Origin: Glutinoglossum americanum
Taxonomy: Eukaryota; Ascomycota; Geoglossomycetes; Geoglossales; Geoglossaceae
Assembly: GCA_020080175.1 (NCBI GenBank)
Contig: JAGHQL010000256.1
Coordinates: 1 to 26,431, forward strand
Direction of reading: 5' to 3'
Length of the DNA stretch: 26,431 nt
How positions within the stretch are numbered: the stretch's first letter is position 1; every line of letters begins with the position of its first letter. Position numbers and translations under genes: made by a program. Positions 1-10,558 of the stretch are shown here, piece by piece. Below the pieces are notes generated by a model. That model did not search any database and had not been told where the DNA came from. It was given only the letters and a program-made list of their open reading frames with translations.

Positions 1-1702
1 CCTCCTCTTCCCCCCCTCCTCCCTCCCCATCGAGAAGCTAAAGCTAACGCCGGATACACACGCGAAACAGACGACCGAACCCTCCCTTCCCCCGAAACCA
101 CATGCGCCTTTTACGCTAATTTCAAGACTGTCTAAAAGGGCGCGGATCGTTTTTCTCTCCCCAGATAGCGCTTTTTGATGTTTTTCAAACCCCACATGCG
201 ACGTGTTTCTTTTTTCCTTTTTTTTTTTTTTTTCCCCTTAGGGTGCCGCGGTTGCGTTAGTGCGTACGTATATACGTTAGTCTGCCTCACGGGCGGGTAG
301 GAATGGAAATGGAATAATAATGATGATAATAACAATAATAACAATAATATATCCTTTTTCTTTTTCTTTTTCTTTTTTCGGATGAGGTGGTGGTATGGTG
401 ATGGTAGATGGCGATGATGGTGTGGGGACGGCCTCCCTGCGTCTTTTCCCTCGGTGTGGATGTGTGCGTGCGTCTCTGGAAAATTAATTTGTTGGGGGGC
501 GGTTAGTTTTTATTTTTTTTAAATTTTATTTTTTTGTTATGGGATGGGATAGAATAAGGGAATAGAGTAGAGGGGGGGGGCTAGGGGTTAGAGGGAGCTT
601 TTCTTTTCTTTTCTTTTTCTTTCTATCTGTCTGTCTATCCGGTTTTTTTCCTTTTCCCTTTTTTTGTTGGTGTTGATTGGTATATGTCTTGCCCTGGGGG
701 GATAGTCTGCGCAGTCTATTTGAGGTGTATGCCTCTCACGCGGGTCGGGGTGGAGCTGTAGGGTGGCCGTCACCTTGTCAAATTTATTTTTTATTTATCT
801 TTATTTTTATTTTAGGGTCATAAGGGGGATGTCTCTTGGCTGTTGTTTGGCTTTTCTTTTCTTTTCTTTCGTAGTCTACGGAGTGGTGCTTTGTCGGTGG
901 ATGTTTGGCGGATGCTCTTTGGTCGGGGCGGAGCGTGGTTGGTAATGTGGTTGGTTAGGGGTAGACTAAGCATACTCTTTCCCTCTCTTTCTCTCTCTCT
1001 CTCTCTGGTGCCTTTCGTGTGATCTCCTGCTGGCTGTTGCAGTGACTATCTCCGGGTTTGCTCGCTTGGCTGTGCCCTACTAGAGACTGCTGTCATACAC
1101 GTAGAGACAGGTCCTCGTGCCCTGTATTCCTGTATTATTACTATACGCATCTGTAGCTCCGCCACCCCTTACTTGCCCTGCGATCCCGGCAGCGAGCTCG
1201 CTCCTACTCACTCGCCTTACAGCCACCTGCAAATAGAAAAGCTTGCCACTTCCGCTACCCTCCTTGCGCCACCAACCTTGGAAGCAAAGGCGATGTGTGA
1301 CTACGGTGCAACCCCCCCCCTTTTTTTTTTTTTGATTGGAGCTTGTAGCTAGGATTTGGCTGCAAAGGCGGGCCAGTTGGAGGTGCAGGTTATTGCTGCA
1401 ACGCGTAGAAAGATTGACGTGGTTGCTGGATATCTGTGCGCCGTGTGTGGGGTAAAGGTTGCGGGTGGTCTCCGGGGTCTAGACTTGCGCCGGGGGGGCC
1501 CTTAAGAGACGGGAAACATAATACCAAGACAGCGCCTTCGGCGGATAGATAGCGAGAGTAGCGGCGGGAGGTTCTTAGGTTTCACGCATGTGTTGTTGCC
1601 GATAGGCTTCTGTCACGCTACCAAGCTTCGTGGAAGAGCTGCGTCCGGGAAACGCGCTGCTCCGTGCGGCCAGACCACCGTAGACTCCCTCCGCCCGATA
1701 GC

Positions 1703-1730
1703 GTGGGAGCGTGGGAGCGTGGGAGCGTGG
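1703..1730. repeat. 8-bp GTGGGAGC tandem repeat
   Basis: Three and a half copies of GTGGGAGC. Short and of no evident function. Confidence 0.8.
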
Positions 1731-2041
1731 AGGCAGCTTACCCTCGTCTATTGCTACCATCCCGGGTAAGGGCTCTGCGCGGAGAGAGAGGGAGAGAGGG
1801 ATATACGAATATCAGTGGTACAAATGATATAAAATAATTTGCCGCTCGTTGCCTGTATCGTATCGTCATTTATTTGATTTCTCAAGTTTTTTATTTTATT
1901 TTTATTTTATTTTTATTTTATTTTTACCTTGGGCTAGATAGATGCCGGCCCTTTGGCCCTACTGGGTGTTTTTAGGCTTCGTTTCGGTGCTCTTACATAT
2001 GGCGGAGGCCACCGGACGCTTGGCCTTGGCATGTATTACGT

Positions 2042-2153
2042 TGGGCATGTTATGCTGGGTATGCTATGCTGGGCATGTTATGCTGGGTATGCTGTGCTGG
2101 GCATGCTATGCTGGGCATGCTATGCTGGGCATGTTATGTTGGGCATGTTGGGC
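2042..2153. repeat. 14-bp tandem repeat, 8 copies
   Basis: Eight head-to-tail copies of a 14-bp unit close to TGGGCATGCTATGC, with units alternating between GGGCATG and GGGTATG so that a 28-bp higher-order period is visible in the left half. It decays at the right into related GGGCATGT pieces up to about 2174. A 14-bp period shifts the reading frame each copy, so the Cys/Gly/Met-rich open frames across it are by-products. Confidence 0.9.
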
Positions 2154-2612
2154 GTGTCGGGCATGTCGAGCATGTATGAATGTATGGAGCTGAGCTCTTG
2201 GAGGAGCGTTGTCGGAGTGACTTATCGTTATCTTGTTCGTTGCTTACCCTTGCATCCGTCATCCACCATCCACCATCCACCATCCATCATCCAGTTCGAT
2301 CCAGTTCGTCTTTCCCCGGCCTGCTCGTATACGTGCGCCTACAGCGGGCGTTCCGTGACTACCAGTCGTCCAGTCATCCCGCCGAGGCGAAGTCAGCCAC
2401 TTTTTTCTTTTTTTCTGTCCTCCTTTTCCTTTTTCCTCTGTCTCTTTACCTCTTGGCCTCTTTCCCGGGAACGAAACCGTTACACAACTTCCGACGCGCG
2501 ATTCCCGATTGGAGTTGGGCTGGCGGTGTGAGATTAGGTTTGGTGCTTGCTTGGTGCTCTACCGTGTAGTGCTGGCTCGGTGCTGGCTCGGGCCCGTAGT
2601 TAGCATAACCGC

Positions 2613-2648
2613 CGTGACTGCCTTGACTGCCTTGACTGCCTTGACTGC
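2613..2648. repeat. 9-bp tandem repeat, 4 copies
   Basis: Four copies of a 9-bp unit close to CTTGACTGC. Immediately to the left, an 11-bp unit (GTGCTGGCTCG) occurs twice near 2568-2591. Part of the minisatellite-rich phytochrome upstream region. Confidence 0.85.
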
Positions 2649-3077
2649 CCTTGACACCGCATCGCGAGCCCTTTAGGCCCCAAGCGATCAAGTGCTTATC
2701 GTCCGTGGTCTCATGCCTTGACGCCAGAATTCTCAATCGGGCAGCTGGCTATGTGCCGTGGCTCCGCGACGGTAACCCCCGTCGTCGTTATTTCCACGTG
2801 GTCGTGTTTAAATATCAAGATATATTTTTTGCGACTTTTATTTTATCTTCTTTTCTTCTTCTTGGTCACCTACCCACTGTCCTGTTCTTATTTTTCGTTT
2901 GGGCTACCAAGTTCCTTTGACAGCATTGTTAGCACGCACGAGCTGCGCCCATGTACATGTACATGACACCTTGATTTGCTTGGCTCCACTGAACGTTCCC
3001 TCGACAATTCATGACACATCTGAATTTCTTTCTTCGCGGGACACACGGCTCGTGATGGTCGGGAAAGGCTAAACAGG

Positions 3078-3136
3078 GCTTTTCTGCTTTCTGCTTTCTG
3101 CTTTCTGCTTTCCTGCTTTCTGCTTTTCTGCTTTCC
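3078..3136. repeat. 7-bp CTTTCTG tandem array
   Basis: About eight copies of CTTTCTG/CTTTCTG-like units with one-base length variants (CTTTCCTG, CTTTTCTG). Pure pyrimidine apart from one G per unit; consistent with the polypyrimidine character of the leader region. Confidence 0.85.
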
Positions 3137-3698
3137 TACTCGCCGGACAAAGGAATAAACGTCTTCGCGTCGGACTTGCATGTGGATTGTGGGTCGCGTG
3201 GTCTAGAACCTCGTCAACCTCCGTCTCTCCCGTCACCTTGCTTCGCCCCGGACCCGCGGCTCTATTCTAGACCGTTGGTCTCCGTTGAATCGAGATGGAA
3301 AGTCGCCCATGCCCTTCTGGTTTGGTGCGAGTGTACGCCGGGGCGCATCGGACACAAGGGAGTCCTTCCGGGGGGTCCCTTGTAGGCCCGTTGTCTCCGC
3401 ATTGGAGCCTGCGCCTGTGTACCCCGTCCGCGTAGGTTTGTCTGTGCACCCAACCCCATTGTTTCTCTCTTGCCTTGCGAACCCTGATGCGCCGGGACCC
3501 GGCTGCTTGCGTACCCTACCTACTTCCTTGTTGGATGGTGGGTGTTGGGCATGCCGCTGTCCCTGCGGAAAATAATTCTACTGGTCGTCTTCTGTTCTCC
3601 TCGGAACTTCAGATTATGGTGGTGGAACATGTGGGGGGTTTGGAATATGGAGAATTGAAATTCCGAAGGTTGGCCTGAGGGAGGTGTCTTTGCCGGGG

Positions 3699-3808
3699 GT
3701 AAGTTAAACACCGGGCTTTCTCCGCCATTGTGAACGCGAGGCGGTGTGTGCGCTTCCTGCGCCCAATGCAACTTCTATCTGATCTCTCTCTCTTCCACTC
3801 TCTTATAG
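3699..3808 (+). other. Predicted 5'-leader intron of the phytochrome gene
   Basis: A consensus donor GTAAGT at 3699-3704 pairs with an acceptor preceded by a long CT tract and TTATAG ending at 3808 (110 bp). A CTGAT-type branch sequence lies near 3779-3783. No coding frame is interrupted, so if real it is an intron in the untranslated leader. Splice-site quality is better than expected by chance, but RNA data are needed to confirm it. Confidence 0.5.
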
Positions 3809-3940
3809 GTTTGAACCTTTCCTTTTTTGAGGAGGTTTTCCCGGAGCTTTAAGGTCCTTCTGGTCGGATTACCCTCCCGAAACGTACCCTCCGCAATCGG
3901 TTCCCCGTGATCCCTGCCTCGGAGGGTCGCTGGTGAACAG

Positions 3941-4135
3941 ATGCTCCGTGCGTGTGGCCACCGGTTTCAAAAGAGAGTGTCACAGATGGTTTACTTTGTG
4001 GGCAGGACGCGCTTCTCGAGGTCAGCCTTTTTATTTTTTTTCTCGGTTACAGAATGGGCTTCTTATCGAACATCTTCTAATTTGCCACCAGAAACGGCTT
4101 TTTACGCGGTGCGCAAGTTTGATTCACTTCTATAA
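3941..4135 (+). other. Upstream ORF (64 codons) in the phytochrome leader
   Basis: An ATG-initiated open frame of 64 codons ends 123 bp before the phytochrome start. No further ATG lies between its stop (4133-4135) and the phytochrome ATG at 4259, so it would be the last upstream ORF on any long transcript. The peptide has no recognisable motif. If transcribed it could reduce phytochrome translation. If transcription starts after the TATA-like box at 4197 it would be absent from the mRNA. Confidence 0.35.
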
Positions 4136-4196
4136 CGCTAGGGACGGACGGATCACAGCCTTGGGTGGACTGTGGGTTCTTGCGGAGGTTTACTGT

Positions 4197-4203
4197 TATA
4201 AAA
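4197..4203 (+). promoter_or_regulatory. TATA-like element upstream of the phytochrome ATG
   Basis: TATAAAA lies 56 bp before the ATG at 4259. If it acts as a core promoter it would give a very short leader, as an alternative to the long intron-containing leader proposed upstream. Confidence 0.3.
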
Positions 4204-4258
4204 CTGGTAGGGGCTATTTTTGTGGGGGAAAAGCCACGACGAATCTCATACATACACT

Positions 4259-7200
4259 ATGAGTTCAGACCCGCCGTCTCGACGTACCGTTGATCCTCGC
4301 GGAACTACACGTCGTCTGGCATCTTTCCCTGTCCGCCAGCCTCCCGGCTCGCCGCCGCCGGGGGCACTGGGCCATTCCGCCGTTCAACAGCAGCGGTTTC
4401 CGCCTGGCGGGCCTCCCCCGGTTCGCCGAAGATTTTCGGTGTCCGGGTTTGAGTCGAGCCAATCGGGTGCTGACACAGAAGAGAAGGTGTACCCGATCCG
4501 GTCAACAGTTGCTTTCAGCCCTCTCACACGAAGCTACTCGACCTCGTCTATCTCCTCTTGGCGGCATACTGACCACTCTACACCCACCACTGCAGAGAGT
4601 CCAGTTTCGAGTCAGCGTGGCTCTCGCCTTGCCTCATCGGCCGCCTCTAAATCCAGGTCTGTCGGATTTGAGGCGCTGCCGGCGGGAAAGGGTGGCTCGG
4701 GCTCGACTGACTCATCGCCGCCAGCCCCTGGCAAGCGGAAATGGGACATATACCGTGAGCTTGAATTGCAGGGAGACCCGACCAAACAACGTAAATCGCT
4801 GTCTGAGGGTGGTAGAATAGAACCGAGGCCACCTGGGCCGGAACCGGGGGCTTCGAATTTACGCCCTGCAGCGACAGATACAGAGGGAAGGGATGCGGGA
4901 GGCTTTATTACTGCGAGATTTACTCACATCGCGACGGAAGAAGGCCACGCCGTCGTCACGGGTCGAGACGGTAGCCCCTTCACGCGTTGCGAGGACGAAC
5001 CCATCCGCATCCCAGGTGCCATCCAAGGATTTGGCCTCTTAGTTGCCGTCCGGAAAGGGGAAGACAATGACCTGGTGGTCCGCATCGTCAGCGAGAACTC
5101 CGAGATGCTTATCGGACACAAACCGAATGAACTTTTCGCCCTCTCGAGCTTCTGCAATATCATGTCCTCCGAGCAGGCTGAGGACTTCCTCTCTCACGTC
5201 AACTATGTTCAGCATGAAGACTACAGCCTAGACATGGGCGGGCTACATGTCTTCCCTGTTTCGATACAACCACCCGAGGGAGAAGCGGTTAAGATGTGGT
5301 GCGCAATTCACGCTTCTGTAGAAAATGGCGAGCTCATCATCTGTGAGTTTGAACGGCAGGACGATGAGATGTTTCCCCTTCGTGCCGATGAAGAGGAGCT
5401 TCCGGACGTCGTCGACACGCTCGGGAGCAATCCCTCGCAGGAGGCCATCGACGAAAGCACGGTCGACACCAGCAAACCGTTTCGAGCTCCTCCGCGTGGC
5501 AAAGGAGATATTTCAGGTGAACCGACTCGGATGGAACTTGTTGATCTCATGTCTCAGGTGCAGGACAGACTATCCGCGGTACCCGACCTGGAAGCGCTCG
5601 TCAAACTATTGGCTAGCTTGACCAAACAGCTGGTCGGGTTCCACCGTGTCATGATATATCGGTTTGACGAAGCGTACAACGGAAGCGTCGTGGCAGAGCT
5701 GGTGGACCCCCGGTTCTCACGGGACCTATACAAAGGCCTACGCTTCCCGGCCACTGATATCCCGAAACAGGCGAGAGAGTTGTATAAGATCAACAAGGTG
5801 CGGCTCTTGTATGACACAGATCTAGAGACCGCTCGACTGGTCTGTCGGACGATGGAAGACCTAGAGAAGCCACTTGACCTCACCCACGCCTACCTGCGGG
5901 CCATGTCGCCGATCCACATCAAATACCTCGTTAATATGGGCGCCCGCGCTTCCATGTCCATCACCATCACCGCGTTCGGAGACCTGTGGGGTCTGATCGC
6001 ATGTCACGCTCACGGCTCGAGGGGGATGCGCGTCGATTTCCCCACGCGCAGGGTTTGCCGCGTCTTGGGCGACATTGCGTCCAGGAACGTCGAGCGCCTG
6101 TTACACGTGTCACGGATCGATTTACGACAGATTATTAAAGAGTCAATGACGAACGCTCCCTCCGGGTGCATCGTTGCCACTTCTGAGGACTTGTTGAGCC
6201 TTTTTGATGCAGATTTTGGCCTTCTGTCGATTCGGGACGCAACTTCGGTTTTAGGAAAGCTTGAGCAATCCCAGGAGTCGCTGGCGATGCTGGAATATCT
6301 GCGTCTGCGGAGAACCACAACAGTCTTTTCGACGGTGGACATCGCGACGAATTTTCCGGATCTGCAGTATGCGCCGGGGTTCTCTGTCATAGCGGGGTTG
6401 CTCCTGATTCCCCTGTCGATCACCGGGAAGGACTTTCTGGTGTTCCTTCGAAAACCAGAGTTGCAGACGGTAAATTGGGGGGGGAACCCTTACGAGAAGG
6501 GGAACGGTAGCAAGGCCAACCTGGAGCCGAGGAAGAGCTTCAAGATCTGGACGGAGACGGTCTCTAACAGGAGCCGAGATTGGACGCACGAGCAAGTCGA
6601 GAGTGCCGCGATGCTCTCTTTGTTTTACGGGAGGTTCATTGATGTCTGGAAGGCGAAGGAAGCCTCCGCACAACGCAGGCACTTGGATCGGCTACTCCTT
6701 GCCGATGCCTCTCACCAGCTAAGAACGCCCCTGAATGCGGTCATCAATTATCTTGAGATTGCCATGGAAGAATCACTGGACGAAGGGATCCGAGAGGACC
6801 TTTCCAAATCGTACTCGGCGTCGAAATTCATGATATGCGTCATTAACGATCTCTTAGACCTTACTAGAGCGGCTGGCGGGCTAGAGCTTACACTGGACGA
6901 GGTCATTGATCTGCCGGAGACGGTTAAGGGCGCCATCGGTGCTTTCGAAGATGATTTTGCTAGGAAGGGTCTCCGCTGCGAGACGATCGAGCATGAAGGC
7001 TTCCCACGATTCGTCAAGGGAGACCAGCGGCGCGTCCACCAGATCGTATCGAATCTCGTGGCCAACGCCGTCCAACACACCACTGTTGGTGGCGTCATAG
7101 TCGAGCTATGGCCTATCGCCTTTGGCGATGGCGATGCTGACGACGACGGCGGTGGAAAATGCGTAGTTGAGATTACAGTCGAAGACACGGGCAAAGGTAT

Positions 7201-8186
7201 GTCCTCCGAAAAAGCAGACGCACTCTTCCGCGACCTCGAGCGAGTTGAGGGCGGTGAAGACGAGGCGAACGTCATCTCCCCTAGCGAAGAGGCAGGAGGA
7301 GGTACACTGGGGCTTGACCTCGCGAGAGTATCGCGGATCGTGTCGATCATGCAAGGACAATTGAGGCTGAAGTCTGAGGAAGGGAAAGGATCGCGGTTTG
7401 TGGTGAGGCTGCCGTTTTCATTACCGAATGCTGAGGAGAATACACCTGGCGGTGGGGGAACGGGGGTTGCATCATCTCCGATGGAGGGTCCACTATCTCA
7501 GCTCTCGCTGCTAGGGGATCCAGTAAGTTCTGTGGATACACCGCAAGGTGCTTCCTCATCCTCACACCCTAGGAAGAAGGGAGGTCCGTCCCGGATGCCA
7601 CCAACAACAGCCGCAGCGACCGCGGCTTCCTTCGCCCCTTCGCCCTCTGGGGCGACGATGAGCCTCTCAGTCTTGGTGGCGGAGGATGATCCGATCAACG
7701 GGAAGGTGGTGAGGAGGAGGCTGGAGAAGATGGGACATAAAGTGCATCTGACGCTGAATGGAGAAGAGTGCGCGAGGGTATACAGGGAAGACCCGAGGGT
7801 GTGGGATGTTGTCTTGATGGATATACAGGTGTGTTTTGATAGTGGGGTTTCGTTTTATTATAATCGACTGACGTCTGCGAATTGAGATGCCTATCGTTGA
7901 TGGAATAGCCGCCACGAAGCTCATCCGCGCCTACGAGCGAGAGCGACCTCAGCCCCACCCTAGGATACCCATCCTCGCCGTCTCTGCCTCCCTCCAAGAA
8001 TCCCACAGGGAGGAGTACATTGCTGATGGGTTTGATGGCTGGATCTTAAAGCCGGTAGATTTCCGGAGGTTGGAAGTGTTGATGAGGGGCGTAACGGAGG
8101 GGGATTGGAGAGGAAGGGAAGTTTACCATGAAGGAGAGTGGGATAAGGGGGGGTGGCTGTTTGGTGGGGGGGAGAAGAAAGGGTGA
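4259..8186 (+). CDS. fphA: Fungal phytochrome, hybrid histidine kinase (PAS-GAF-PHY-HisKA-HATPase-REC)
   Basis: Red/far-red photoreceptor that binds a linear tetrapyrrole and signals by phosphorelay. Exons 4259-7828 and 7887-8186; the 58-bp phase-0 intron (GTGTGT...TTGAG) falls right after the receiver phospho-site LMDIQ. Product 1289 aa. Residues 1-230 are Ser/Pro/Gly-rich and probably disordered. The PAS-like domain carries the chromophore cysteine C244 (TRCEDEPIRIPGAIQGFG). GAF has FPATDIP (about 495) and MSPIHIKYL with conserved H553. PHY has QTVNWGGNP and tongue PRKSF (757-761). HisKA has SHQLRTPLN with H819; ATPase N box N932/N936, G1 DTGKG (976-980), G2 about 1012. REC has E1142-D1143-D1144, acceptor D1188 and K1245. 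All key residues are present, so an active kinase is expected. The ATG at 4259 is the first in frame; only a TTG lies upstream. The domain order is that of ascomycete FphA/PHY proteins. Acts in cytoplasm and nucleus in known fungi. Confidence 0.97.
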
Positions 8187-10460
8187 ATATATAAGCATGG
8201 GAATAGAAACGTCCGGAGTGGGTGCTTAGGCGGTACACGTTGAAAGCCTAGAGCGGTTTACTCGTTTTGCTGGCTCTTTTTTTTTTGCTTTTATGGCATT
8301 CTACCCGGGGGTAGAGTGTCTGCGTTGGGGGAGGGGTTGGTGTTGGCAAAGTGATAGCTTGAGAGAAACGACATGGCTACTATTGATCTTGGTCAGATGT
8401 GAGTGGATTAGAGTGGCTGATTTGGCTTATTATCCTAAGGAAGAGGTAGAGAATGGACGGTGTTATACGTTATGCTTTCATAACAGCTAGGTAATGGTAT
8501 TGTTGTAGATGAACGAGGGGAGGTGGGGTGGGGTGCTTGATCCTGATTGATTTTTCTGCCCTACCGGGCAAACTGTAGCAGCGGCTATATAGCGGCTACT
8601 TAGAGAACGTTTTTGTTTGCAGAGGCGGAATCAGGAGGAACCCAGACTGATACGTAGGGAAAAAGTGGGACTAGAACTGGTGCATAAAGTGATGGTCGAC
8701 TGTTGCTACCTTACCTTACTCTTTTGTTCAAGAGGAAAAAAAAAGATCGGAGTTGGGTCCACAACAACGTCTCGCGAATTTTACGACTGTTTCTAGGTCC
8801 GCCTGTGCTCTTGGGAAAAGGGAGAGTGGGCCATCCGTATCTAGGAGATTTTCATCTGTCCGCATAGGGGGCTCTTGGCTATCTACTTACTAGATACCGT
8901 ACCTAGCCTCCCACGACTACCATCTCGGCTTGGATCTAACTAACACATTTCCATCATCGGGCACTTGTCAATAATTCCCTGCTCCAGCCACCGCGGCTAC
9001 TCGGAGGGCTGGCTGAGGCCCCAGCGCTCAGGTCCGGCGTGTTGGCTACGGGGAATGCTGACTGGAGTGATGGCTTACGACGGGTGTTCTTAGCGTTCGG
9101 TCGAATGGGTGGCTAGGGACCGGATCTGGTTGATGGGCGAGGGAAAGCGCGTATGTAATGGCTGTGAAAGGGGTGACTTGTCGCGGACGCCGTGTGGACT
9201 CCTTCCGCCACAAGGGGGACTAAAGTCCCTTCTTTTCTTCTCGGGCTAAGCGGTGAGGTGAGGTAGGTTTGAGCTTGTCGTTTGGCTAGAGGGAGAAGGG
9301 GGGCTCTTTTGGCCGTTGAATGTCATTCAGCCAGGGCATTTGTGACTGGAGCGGTTATCATACAGACAGGCTGGTCTGATCGGCCGGTTGCTAGTCTGGT
9401 GAGATGATGGCTGAGCAGAATAGATACTGAGAATGCTGAAGAGCGTGTAGGGCTACCGGCCGGTGGCTCGCCGCCGGGACCTTGTGGAGGATGTGATGGC
9501 GGGTCGTCGATGGGCAACGGTAGCGTGGCTAGTACGATGCTCTGTCTGTTGAGTTAACGCCTGGTTGTCATATCTGGTCTAATCAACTAGAGCGTGTTCT
9601 ACCACCATCGGGGTTGGGGGTTTGGGTCTAGCTAGGCCTTATCGGATTTTAATTCCATTCGTTTTGGAAAAGGCGTTCTTCAATTCGAGGGGCCGTTCTG
9701 GGAGCGGTCGGGAACTGTGCATTACAAGTGAGGGAGATGTGAGTGATAGATTAGCGCATGGGAAAGACCCGCATTCAGCGCCACTTGTGGCCGATTAGAG
9801 AAAGGATTAGCCGGTGCGCTTGCTCATACGGATAGATGGGATGTTCGAATTAAGCTATGATATTCTGTTACGGGGTCGTGGTTCGGTGTGTGTGGTTGTC
9901 GACTTGAGGTGATGGATGCTTTATTGTTGGGATGGGACCGGTTATAGGACTGGGTGAGCTGGTTTATGAAGGAAGGCGGGAGCTTTGTGGGATTGTGGGG
10001 CATGTATTCTTCGGAGGGTTTTGAAGAACCAATTTACTGTTATTTTGGAGAGTTCTCGGGAGGGAGGGTGTCTGGTCGTTGTTTGGTGGGAGGGCTCCCG
10101 GAGAATATGATGATATACCAATGCTTTCGGAGGCTAACCGCTATAGGTATGTGGATGCGATGGCGCTCGGGTTCAAAGGAGTACCAGAGGCATCTGCCGG
10201 TGTGCAATGAATGACTCATGGCGAATAAAGAATTCTAGTCAAGAGACATCGTCGGATCGACAAGGTCACTCACTAGTTCCCATGGCGTCATACCTCTTGA
10301 TCCTAGTTGGCTGTATCCGTAGGCCCTGTTCGACTCACGTACTACTAACCCTAACTACGCTCTATTAGATAGCCCTAAGAAGGATATCCCTACAGAAAAA
10401 TTAAAAAAGGAGTGTCATTATGGGGTGTAGCTGAAATGGCAAAAAAACTCATCGCGTCCC

Positions 10461-10558
10461 GGTTAGAGCAAGACTCGAACTGGTGTCCTCGAAGGGGCAT
10501 GAGAAAAAGGCCTTCATTTATTGCAGCGGTATTATTTCACCATTGCACCATCGGAACC
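10461..10558 (-). pseudogene. Decayed tRNA-like Pol III unit
   Basis: On the minus strand an A box, TGGTGCAATGG (10540-10550), matches TRGYNNARNGG. A B box, GTTCGAGTC (10472-10480), matches GWTCRANNC. A T7 run follows 13 nt after the 3' end (10447-10441), as for a Pol III terminator. The first four acceptor pairs (GGTT/AACC) and a D stem (GGTG/TACC) form. The next acceptor pairs, the T stem and the anticodon stem contain mismatches, and the unit is 98 nt, about 25 nt longer than a standard tRNA. The 5' part resembles tRNA-Gln, but no anticodon can be assigned. It is either a tRNA relic, an intron-bearing tRNA gone bad, or the head of a tRNA-derived SINE. Confidence 0.55.

Larger units (their letters stand above)
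1..3698 (+). other. Pyrimidine-rich non-coding region upstream of the phytochrome gene
   Basis: I find no convincing protein gene here. The plus strand is strongly T/C-rich and loaded with simple repeats: T runs near 219-233, an AAT-type run about 311-350, T/C runs about 355-378 and 600-625, a CT run 978-1006, a C-run/T-run junction at 1312-1333, and TTTTA repeats about 1887-1926. Short open frames here are low-complexity and lack family motifs. Pyrimidine-rich plus-strand sequence is common just upstream of, or inside, fungal transcript leaders. I therefore infer promoter plus long 5' leader of the phytochrome gene, but where transcription starts cannot be read from sequence. Confidence 0.5.

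Noticed and set aside
1942-2531. Long open frames with Cys/Gly/Met repeats
   Set aside because: They are read-throughs of the 14-bp tandem array, change frame with each unit, and continue into low-complexity CT-rich sequence.
3285-3771. Overlapping open frames on both strands
   Set aside because: Pro/Arg/Gly-rich chance frames in the GC-richer part of the phytochrome upstream region, with no motifs or splice signals.
4220-4258. N-terminal extension of the phytochrome by 13 codons
   Set aside because: That frame starts at TTG, not ATG; the first in-frame ATG is 4259.
6748-7350. 200-codon minus-strand open frame
   Set aside because: Antisense shadow of the phytochrome histidine-kinase region.
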